This document shows, piece by piece, positions 1 through 10,900 of a stretch of 14,016 nucleotides of DNA. The DNA is from F23-D06 sp947165685. GTDB lineage: Bacteria; Bacteroidota; Bacteroidia; Bacteroidales; WCHB1-69. Each line of letters starts with the position of its first letter. Position 1 is the first letter of the stretch. The translations under genes and the position numbers were made by a program. Below the pieces are notes generated by a model that was not told the DNA's origin, made no database searches, and saw nothing but the letters and a program-made list of their open reading frames with translations. The stretch is taken from the NCBI GenBank assembly GCA_947165685.1, contig CAMVBK010000072.1:1-14016 (forward strand), in the 5' to 3' direction.

Positions 1-1995
1 CCGTTCCATTCGTAGCTGTCGCAGGCAGTTTCCACGAGCTCCGTGAGCTCCGTGGAGTTCACCGTCAAGTGCAGCGTCACGACGGAATCGCAGCCCGCCG
101 CATTGGTGAAGGTCTGCGAGTAGTCTCCGGATTCGTTGTATGTCACGCCGTTCCACACAAAACTGTCGCAGGCAGTTTCCACGAGATCCGTGAGATCTGC
201 GGAGTTCACCGTCAAGTGCAGCGTCACCACCGAATCACATCCCGCCGCATTGGTGAAGGTCTGCGAGTAGTCCCCGGATTCGTTGTATGTCACGCCGTTC
301 CATTCATAGCTGTCGCAGGCAGTCTCCACGAGCTCCGTGAGATCCGTGGCGTTCACCGTCAAGTGCAATGTCACCACGGAGTCGCAGCCTGCCGCATTGG
401 TAAACGTCTGTGTGTAGTCCCCGGATTCGTTGTATGTCACGCCGTTCCATTCGTAGTTGTCGCAGGCAGTGGCTTCGACAAGCTCAGCCACCGGGTGGTT
501 GATGGTGAGGTGCAATGTCACAATGGAATCGCAGCCGTTGGTGGCGGTGAAGGCCTGCGCGTAGTTGCCTGACTGGGTGTACGTCACTCCGTTCCAGATA
601 TAGGCATCGCAGGTGGATTCGTAGAGGTCTATCTCGACGGGATTGTGCACAATCAGGTGCATGTTCACCACCGAGTCGCAGCCATTGGCGGCCTGCAGGG
701 TGACGGATTGCGTGCCCGCCGCCGTGAAGGTGAAGTCGTTCCAGGTGTAGGGCAACTCGAACGAGCAAATCTCCACGGTCTCATCCACAAGGTAAGAGTC
801 GTTCACGCTCACGGTCATCGTCACCACGGAGTCGCATCCGCCGGCCGTCTGTGTCGTGAGCGTCTGCGTGCCCGCCGAGGTGAACGTCATGCCGTTCCAG
901 ACGTAAGGCAGGGCGGCGGGACAGATCACGCGGCTCTCTGTGAGGTGGTACGACGGATGGATGGTCAGGCGCAGGGTGATGACACTGTCGCAGCCGTTGG
1001 CGGCCGTGAAGGTCATCGGGTAGTCACCAGATTGGGTATAGGTCACCCCGTTCCACTCGTAGCTGTCGCAGGTAGAGGCCTCGACAAGCTCAGTCACCGT
1101 CGGTTTTATCGTCAAATGCAGCGTCACGATGGAGTCGCAGCCTGCCGCGTTGGAGAAGGTCTGCACGTGATCGCCGGATTCGGTATAAATCACCCCGTTC
1201 CACTCATAGCTGTCGCAGGCGGTGGCCTCGACAAGCTCAGTCACCGTCGGGTTTATCGTCAAATGCAGCGTCACGACCGAGTCGCAACCGGCCATGCTCG
1301 TGAAGGTGCGTGTGTAGTCGCCGGATTCAGTGTAAGTCACCCCGTCCCATTCGTAGCTGTCGCAAGCGGAGACATCGACATGCAAGTTCGTTGTGGGGTT
1401 GACGGTAAGTTGCATGATGATCACGGAGTCGCAGCCGTTGGCGGCCTGCAGGGTGACGGATTGCGTGCCCGCCGCCGTGAAGGTGAAGCCGTTCCAGGTG
1501 TAGGGCAGCTCGACGTCGCAAATCTTCCGGCTCTCGCTGATCTGGTAGGTGTTGCCCACTTCCACGGTCATCGTGACCACGGAGTCGCAGCCGTTAATGG
1601 TGTGCAGTGTGATGGTCTGCGTGCCCGCACTCGTGAAGACCACTCCGTTCCAGGTGTACGGCAGGGCGGCCGGACAGATCGTGCGGCTATCCGTGATGTT
1701 GTACGTCGGGTTGACCGTCAGGTGCAGCGTGACCACGGAGTCGCATCCGTTCGCCGCCGTGAAAGTCTTCTCGTATTCGCCGCTCGCCGTATAGGTGTCG
1801 CCATGCCAGGTGAACTGTCCGCATTCCGTGTGGTACAGGTCGGTGTGCTTGGTGGGGTTGACCGTCAGGTGCAGCGTGACCACGGAGTCGCAGCCGTTGG
1901 CGGCGGTGAAGGTCATCGGGTAGTCGCCGGAGGCGGTGTAGGTGTTGCCGTTCCAGGTGTATTGCACGCAGGAAGTTTGGTACACATCCTTGTAG
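1..1995 (-). repeat. Cys-paired 49-52-residue repeat array (13 full copies plus one cut by the edge)
   Basis: Each copy has Cys near its start, a WNG turn, a (S/A)G-x-(Y/Q) strand, then NGCDS or AGCDS and a T-x-x-(L/V)-T-V ending, so two cysteines sit about 25 residues apart. Two forms occur: a short form (CDSYEWNG...SGDY) and a longer form (ICPAALPYTWNG...AGTQT). Going leftward the order is short, short, long, long, short x3, long, long, short x4, then the partial copy. The last copies are nearly identical and keep an exact 147-bp period (the same 7-mer begins at 17, 164, 311 and 458). The same unit recurs in the upstream gene. Paired cysteines suggest one disulfide per unit in an oxidising, extracellular setting. 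Function unknown; a stalk is plausible. Confidence 0.92.
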
Positions 1996-4900
1996 CTCAG
2001 CGGCTTGGAAGCCACCGTGACGGTCTTGGAGAGCTGGTCGCCCGATAGGGTGGTCACCGTTGCCGTGTAGGTGCCGGCCTCCACCGTCACTTGCGGCCCG
2101 GTGGCACCGTTGCTCCACGAGAAGGTCCCCTCTACGTCGGAGGTGGCGGTCAGCGTGGTGGTTTCCCCTTGGCAGACGCTCAGCGTGCCGTCCACCTCGA
2201 TCCAGGTGGGCACGATGCCGTGCGCGGTGCAGAACTTCACGGACTCGCTCCAGTCACTCACGGTACCGGTGTTGCAGTTGCCCTGCACTTGTGCCTCATA
2301 CAAGGTGCTGTGCTGCAGGCCGGAGAGCGTTTTGGCGGGCATACCGGATGTCGTCGTCTGCCACTCGCCGGCCGGCACGGGGATTCCGATGGTGAGGTCG
2401 TCGAGGTAGAAGTCAGACATGTTGTTGGAGGTGTACTGGATAGCCACGTATTTGGTGCCGGCGGGAATCTCTTCGCTGTAAAGGGTCCATTGGGCACCGG
2501 AGGTGTTGACCGTTTCGCCGTACGTGAAGGCGCTGGAGGCGTTGGTCGTGCTGCTGGTGCCTACGCGGAAGCTGTTCGGGTAGCTGCTGTTGTTGTTCTT
2601 GTAATAGAATGACACCGTTGCGCCGACGGGCGTTTCCGATATCTCGTTGAGGATCAAAGTCTGCGGTGGATAGATGTTTTTGGCGAACAGGAACGCCTTG
2701 TTGCCGCTGTGCGAAAAGCCTGAATTGATGCCGGTGGAGGCATCGTAGTTGAGGAGTGTCCACTGCTCGAGGCCGTTCTCGAACCCTTCCTCAAGGCTGG
2801 CAATGAGGGTGTCGGCGGTGCGGTAGCGGATGGTGTAGCTGTCGCTCATGCCGTTCCAGCTCAGCGTGGCGGTGTTGAAGGTGATGTCGTCGGCGACAAT
2901 TGCGTCGGGCGACCAGCAATAGTTCAAGGATACCACCTCCACATCGTCAACATACCAGTAGTAAATGTCGCTTTTGGCGTTTTGGCGGAAGGCGATGCGT
3001 GCTCCGGCGGGCGCTCCGTTCAGCGGCACAATCTTGCGGAGGTAGGTGTTACTTGTCCAATCGTCGTAGCTGTAGGTGTTGAGGGCCACGAAGGTGGACG
3101 TGTCGGCCATGTTGGTGATGTAACCCACGGAGAAGGTTCCGCATTGTTGGTAGGAGTATTTCTCAGGACGGGTCCAGAAGATGAGCTGCAAGGTGTTGGT
3201 GGCATCTTCGAATTCCGGCAAGACCATGATGTTGGATAGGCTGCCTTGGAATCGCAGGTAGCTTGTCCCGTCCGTCGTGTGGTTGTTGGAATTATTATTG
3301 ATCAAGTCAGAACTGCCGGAGAGCGAAGCCCAGCACCGGAAGGGCTTCTCATTCTCGAAATCGTAGCGGTAGGGAGTGGCAAGAAGGGCGCAGGCCGTGG
3401 TGAACGACTGCATATCGGAACCGTAGCTCTCGCCTCCGTCGTCGCACATGGCCGTCACGTAGAACGTGTATTCGGTGTTAGGCTCCAGACCTGCGAGCGT
3501 GTAGGGTTTCGCCACGACGGGCACTTCCGTGTAAAGAACCTCCGACTCCTTTTTGTAGTACAGTTTCCAGGCACTCTCTCCGTTTTGGGCCGTCCAGTTC
3601 AGGGTGGCCGACTCGTTCGAGATGTTGTCGGCGGTCGGGAGGATGGGGGGCTGGCAGGCGTTTACGGCCCGCACCTCGATGTCATCCACAAACCAATAGT
3701 AGTTGGTGGCCAAGGCGTTGTGACGGAAGGCAATGCGGGCACCCTCGGGGGCGTCGCTGAAGTACTCCGTCTTTCTGGCGTAAAGGTTGTTTGTCCATTC
3801 GTTGCGGTTGTAGGTGTTGACGGCCACGAAGGTGGAGATGTCGGTCGGGTCGGTCAGGTAACCCACTGAGAAGGAACCGCAGTTGCTGTAAGAGTAGCTT
3901 TCCGGACGAGTCCAGAAGGTGAGCTGCAGCTGGTTGGCCTCAAGCTCAAACTCGGGCAGCACCACGATGTTCGACAGGCTGCCGCGGAAGTCCAAGTAGT
4001 TTGTCCCGCCTTCAGTGTGGTTGTAGTTGACATTGCTGCGCCGGTCGTTGGCTCCGGTGAGAACTTTCCAGCAATTGAAAGATTCAACCGTCTCGAAATC
4101 GTAAAGATAGGGGAGGGGCAAGTTGCCGCATTCGGTATTGAATTGGATGGCCTCGGACGGCAGACTCTCTTCTGTCTCGCTACAGATTGCCGTGACGTAG
4201 CATTGGTAGATGCTCGCACTTGTCAGCCCGGTCAGCGTGAAGGGGTTACTCTCTGCCGAAACGACCGTGTAGTCCGGATCGCTCTCTTTCTTGTAGTGAA
4301 TCCGCCAGGCCGATTCCCCGTTGTTGGCCGTCCAGCTCAGCGTGGCCGAGTCGCTGACGATGTTGGTGACAGCCAGCCCAGTGGGTTCCATGCAGGTAAG
4401 AAGCACATCCACGGTGATGTCGTCGATGACCACTTCTTTGTAAAGTCGGGTCTGCGTCCCGCTCAACTGGGCCGCATCAAGCTTGATGGCGATGCGGTTG
4501 CCGGTGCCGGAGTAGTTGTTGAAATAGACGGTATAGTGCGTATAGTTGTTCGTCTCCGGCGAGATGGTCTGGATTTCGACAAATTGCCCGTTCTCCTCCA
4601 TCACGCCGACATGGAAGGTCGCGTCGTCTTCATTCGTCATATTGGAGTACGAGGTCTTGGCATAGAGACTCATCTTCAAGTTGCTCAAATCCGACATGGC
4701 GGGTAGGATGGCGTATTGGTCTTGGGGATCATAGTCGCCGTACTGAGAAGTGTAGGAATCGAGTTTGAGCGATTGATGGCCAGAGTGTGGTGAACTGTTG
4801 ATGGTGGGATAGTGACGGTAGCTGGAGTGGGTGGAAGTGTTGATGTAGTCCCAACAGATAGGAAGGGTGTTCGTGCCGCTGACTGCGGGCACGCTTTCGA

Positions 4901-7900
4901 AACTTTCCGTCCACGGGAAGTCGGTAATGATGCCGCATTCGGTATTGAAGACGGCCTCTTCGGACGGGCCGCTCAACACGCCTTCATCGCATACGGTTTT
5001 CACAAAGAACTGGTAAGTGGAGGAGGACGTCAGCCCGGTGAGCGTGTAGGGTTTGGTCACGCCCGCGACTTCCGTGAACTCCGCTTCAGAATTCTTCTTG
5101 TAGTAGAGGTTCCAGGTCTCTCCATCGCCGTGGGAGACCCAATCCAACGTGGCCGATTCAGTGGTGATGCCGGTGGCGGTGAGTCCGTCCGGGGATACGC
5201 ATCCGGGAATCGGTTCCACGACGATGTCGTCAATGAGGAGGTCCCGCGAGTTGAGGCCGTCATTGTGTCTTATGGAGTCGATCATGATGGCGATGTGGTA
5301 GCCGGGGCCGTCGTAGGTGTCGAAATAGACCGTGTAGGAACGGTAAGAAAGTCCTGGAGTGATTGTCTTGAGCGGGACGAACTGGTCGCCTTCCATCACC
5401 CCCACGCGGAAGGTGGCGTTGTTGCTGCTGGAGTATGCGCGTGCATAAAGCGTCATCCTCAGCGTGTGCAGTTGCTCCATGGGCGGCAGGATGGCATATT
5501 GCTCGGGACAGGTGTTCGCGGTGCTTGAGCCACGATGGGCGTAGAATTCAAGAGAGTTGATCCCTGATAATGCGTAACTTGTGCTTCTAGATACATTGGG
5601 GCGTCCCGCAAAATTGGGATTGCTGATGTTGTTGATTTGCTTCCAGCAGGCAGGCAGGTTCTTGACAGAATCATAGATGGTGCCTATTACGCCTTCGAAA
5701 TCCTCCGTCCACGGGTATTCTGTAATTGGCATGCATTCGGTGATGAAACGGACCGTTGCCGAGGGGATGCTGACACCTTCGTCCTCGCATACGCTTTCCA
5801 GGTAGTACTCGTAGCGAGTGGAGGGCTGCAGCCCCGTCAAGGTGTAGGGGTTCTCCGTCACGTTGGGGATTTCGGTGTATCCGGTGTCTGACTCGCTGCG
5901 ATAGTAGAGGTTCCAGCGGTCGCCCCCGTCTAAACTGACCCATCTCAGGTCGGCGGAGTGGGTGGTGATGTTGGAAACCGTCAGGTGGGTCGGGCGCAGG
6001 CAGCCTGGGAGTGGGGTCACCTCCACGTCATCGACGAACCAGTAATAGGATGTGTAGATCGGGTCGTGCCGGAAGGCGATGCGCGCACCCTCGGGGGCAT
6101 CCATCAAATATTCAGTTTGCGGCATGAAGACGGAAGAGGTCCAGTTTTGGCCGTTGTATGTGCCGACGGGCGTGAAGGTCGATTCGTCGTTAGGGTCGGT
6201 CACATAGCCGACCGACAAGGTGCCGCATCCGTTGCTCGTGATGGAGGACGGACGGCTCCAGAAGGTAATCTGCAGCTGGTTGGTCTCTGTCTCCAACTCC
6301 GGCAGCAGAATCAGTCTGTGATAAGCACCGCCGAACCGCAGCGAATAGGTTCCATTGTCGGTGTGGTTGGCGTAGTTGTAACGGCTCTGGTCGCCGCTGA
6401 CCGGTGTCCAGCAGACGAATTCGTTAGCCGTCTCGAAGTCGTAGGTGTAGGGCACGGGGCGGATTTCACAGCTCGTGGTGAAGCCGACCGTCTGCGTGGG
6501 TCGGCTGGTCGTACCGTCGTCACAAACGGTCTCGAGGTAGCATTCGTAGGCGGTGGCGGTTTCCAGCCCTTGCAGGGTGTAGGGGTTGCTGGTGATGCCG
6601 GCGACGACGGTGAAGCCGGTGTCCGACGTCCGTTTGTAGTACAGATTCCAGGTCGTCTCGTCGCCATCGGGAACCCAACTCAACGAGGCCGCATTCGTCT
6701 GGATGTTGCCGACGGTGAGCTGCTGCGGCGGCAGGCAGGACGGGATCCGTTCCACGACGAAGTTGTCCATGTAAGTGGAACTGCCGTAGCTGCTCTCGCC
6801 TTTCAGAATGATGCGGCAGGGACCGCTGATGGGGATGGGGAATGTGTAGGTGTACCAGCCGGAGGACGCTTCCGCAGTGACCACGCCGCCGTCTGTCCTC
6901 GTGTAGTTTCGGTAAAGGAAGCCTAACTCGACGGCATTCTCTAACTCGCCGTCCGGGCTGGCGAGCACGCGAACCCCTTCGTTAAGATAGTTTGTGCTGG
7001 AGGCGTTCCGGCAAACATCAATGCTGAAGTGGAAGTTTTCAGGAAGGTTCATCTCCGGCAGCACTAACTTGGTGACGCTTCCGTTCTTCATGTCGGGGAG
7101 CGTCAGCTTATGGGTGTTGTCCCCGTAAAAGCTGGAGGTGTTGATTTTGTAAATGTACAGAGACCCGTTGCCGGTGCCATCCACGAGGCGCTCGTTTTCC
7201 CAGCAGGGGACAATGAAGTCGCCTTCGTCGTACGTCTCGAAGTCCTCCGTCCACGGGAACGTGCTGATAACGTCGCAGGTCGTGAAGAAACGCAGGGTGT
7301 CGGACGGGACACTCAGGTCGTCGCCGCCGCAGTCGGCCACCACAAAGAGGTCGTAGATGCTGGACGGCTCCAGCCCGGTGAGTGTGACCGGGTTTTGAGT
7401 GACGGAAACCACGGTGAAGACGGTGTCGGTGCTCTTCTTGTAATGGATGTTCCAGGCGGATTCCTCGGGGTGGTGCATCCAGCCTATCGTGGCCGACTGG
7501 GTGGTGATGTCGGAAACCGTCAGGCCGGTCGGCGGGAAGCAGGTCGGGGCGGCGGTCACCGTCACGTCATCCACATACCACCAGTAGGCACTGTGGTTAG
7601 GGACGTGCCGGAAGGCGATGCGGGCACCGTCGGGCGCGCCGTAGAAGTATTCGGTTTTTTTGGTGTAAACGAGGGGTGTCCAGTCGCTGTAGTTGTAGGT
7701 GGCCACGGCCGTGAAGGTGGAGGTGTCTGCCGGGTCGGTCATGTAGCCGACGGAGAGGGTACCGCAATAGTTCTCGTAGGTGATTTCCGGACGGGTCCAG
7801 AATGTGAGCGCCAAGGCTGCGGCGCCTAATTCGAATTCCGGCAGCAGCATATACCGGACAGGACCTTCTGAGAAGCGCAGGATATGGCTGGCGTCCCCCT

Positions 7901-10900
7901 CAGTGTGGTTCATGTTGGCATCCTCTATGCGTCTGGTTATGCCGATAACAGACTCCCAGCAGAGGAAGGGATTCTCATCCTCGAAATCGTATGTGTAGGG
8001 AATGGGATGCGTCTCGCAGACCGTGACGAAGCGGACGGTGTCGGAGCAGGTGCTTCCGCTTTCGCAGACGCTCTTCACAAAGAAGTCGTACGGAACGCTC
8101 ATCTCAAGTCCGTTGAGGGTGTAAGGGCTGGTCACATGCTGCACCTCGGTGTAGGTGCTGTCGTTCTTCCTCTTGTAGAATATGTCGAAGTCGGTAGCGG
8201 AGCTGTGGCTGTCCCAACTCAGCACGGCGGAATGCCCCGTGATGTCGGAAGCCTGCAGGTGGATGGCGGCGGGACAGGAACTGATTCTTTCTATTGTGAT
8301 GTCATCGACATAGGCACTGTGCCAGAATGTTAAGTTCGAATCGGGGGTATGGGCCGCCGGTGCCATGATGGCGATGCGGTTGCCCGTGCCCTGGTAGGTG
8401 TAGAAGTAGATGGTGTGTCGCTCATAGTCGATGCCGGCCGGGTTGAACGACGCCAGCTCCACGAACTGGTCGCCCTCCATAACCCCTACCTTGAGGGTGT
8501 TGTCGTGTTTTTTGCCCGCGAAATTGTAGCCACTGGCGTAGAGTGTCATCTTCAAGGTGCTTAAATCCTCCATTTCCGGCAGAATGGCATACTCGTCCTG
8601 CGGATCCCAATTCGGGACCTCGGTGGAGTATGCGGAGTAAAAGAACAGGCTGTTCTCGCCGGAACGGCTGCGGTTGGTGTCGGAATAGATGTTGGGAAGC
8701 CCTTGTAGATAGACGTATGACGTGCTGTTGACATGATCCCAACAGTTGGGCAGGCTGCTGACTCCTTCGTTCTTCGCGCCGATAAGGCCGTCGAAGTTCT
8801 CTGTCCATGGGAATTCCGTGATGACTGTGCATTCGGTGGCGAACCGCAGCGTGTTGGAAGGTGCACTGAAATCCTCGTCGTCGCATACGGCCACGACATA
8901 GCAGGCGTAGTCGGAAGAGGGATGCAGCCCGTCAAGGACGATGGGGTGCTGGGTGACGTTGGGGATCTCCGTGTAAGCGGAGTCGGAACTTCTCTTGTAG
9001 AAAACGTTCCAGGCGGTCTCACCGTTCATGGTCGTCCAGTCCAAGGTGGCCTGGGTGGTGCCGATTTCCGATGCCGTCACGTTTTGCGGCTGGATGCAAG
9101 TGGCCGCCTCAGAGACTTCCACATCGTCCAAATACCACCAGTAAGCTTTGTTGTTCGGAACGTTACGGAAAGCGATGCGGGCGCCTGCGGGCAAGTCGAA
9201 GATGAACTCGGTCTTCTTTTCCATGACAAGCTGGCTCCAGTCGCCACACGTGTAGGTGTTCACGGCCGTGAAGGTGGAGGTGTCGTCTGGGTTGGTCAGG
9301 TATCCCACCGAGAAGGTTCCGCTGTAGTCGTGGAAAATGGCCTCAGGCCGGGTCCAGAAGGTGAGTTGGTAAGACCGGCTTCCCTCTTCGAATTCCGGCA
9401 GCAACACATACCGCGAGGGTGCTGACGGACTCTGGAATTGAAGGCCGGAATACCCTTGCGGGGTGTGGTTGGCTTCGTCTTTTTCGACGCGGGCGCTGGT
9501 GCCTGTCAGGTTTTTCCAGCAGAGGAAAGGCGTCTCGTCTTCGAAGTCGTAGCTGTAGGGCAGCGAGAAGGGGAGACACGCTGTGTGGAACGCCACCGTG
9601 TCGGAAGAGGAGCTGGCGTTGTCGCCGTCGCAGACCGCCACGACATAACATTCGTATTCGGTGTCGGCCTGCAGGCCGGTCAGCAGGGCCGACGGCTGGG
9701 CGATGCCGGCCACCTCGGTGAAGGTCGCCTCGGCGGCGCTTTTGTAGTAGATGCGCCATGAGACGACTTCGCCGGAATTTTCCCAGCTGATGCTGGCTGA
9801 ATTCGACTTGATGTTCGAGGTGGTCACGTGGTCCGGGGGAATGCAGGCCGGGGCTGCGGAAACGGTCACGTCATCAAGGAACCAGTACCAGTAAATGTCG
9901 GCGGAGTTGTGCCGGAAGGCGATGCGGGAACCGGCCGGGGCGTCAACGAAATATTCCCTTTTTTCCTGATACGTGTTTTCCGTCCAGTCATTATAGGAGT
10001 AGGTTCTTACGGCCACGAAAGTGGAAGTGTCGGCAGGGTCAGTCAAATAGCCCACGGAGAAACTCCCGCATTCACTGTATCTGAAATTTTCGGGACGGGT
10101 CCAGAAGGTGAGCTGCAGCGCATTGGCCTCTTGCTCGAACTCGGGAAGGACGATGATGCTGGAGAAGCTGTTGCGGAACCGCAGATAGTGGAACCCGTTG
10201 GGGGTGTGGTTGTTGTTGCCGGACATGTTTTCGGTGATCCCCGACAGGTTGGTCCAACAGTTGAACGGACTATTGTCCTCGAAATCGTAAGAGTAGGGGA
10301 GAGACGTCACATCACATAGGGTGACGAACGAGAGGGTGTCGGAATGCAGGATGGCACCGTCGCCGCAGTGGGTCGTGAGATAGACCTCGTAGTCTGTGGC
10401 CAATTGGAGCCCGGACAGGGAGAACGGGGTCGTGGCATCCGTGACCTGGATGAAGGTGCTGTCGGAAGCCCTTTTGTAGCACACGTCGTAGGTGCTGCCC
10501 GTGCCATGGCTGACCCAGGTCAGCGTGGCGTCATGGGAGGTGATGTCCGTCAGCGCAATATTGGTCGCAGGCACGCAGCCCGAGATTTCCTCCACGGTGA
10601 TGTCGTCGATAAGGATGGTCATGTACTGATACCCTAACTCGAGGGGCTGGGGTGAGTCGGTCTTGATGGCGATGCGGTTTCCGGTGCCGGTGTAGTCGAT
10701 GAAATAGACGGTGTAAGGCATGTAGGTGGTCCCTGTCGGCGTGAAGGTCTCGATGGCGATGAACGTGTCTCCCTCCATCACGCCCACATGAAATGAGGCT
10801 TCGTAATTACTCGAAGCTTGATCTTTGCGGGCATATAGGGTGATTTTAAGTGTGTTAAGGTTTGCCATCTCTGGCAGGATAGCGTACTGGTCGAGTGCGC

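Noticed and set aside
645..2048. 467-codon plus-strand open frame with His/Arg/Val-rich repeats
   Set aside because: It is the antisense shadow of the Cys-paired repeats: the unit length is a multiple of three, so an antisense frame stays open too. The minus frame has recognisable domains and the plus frame none.
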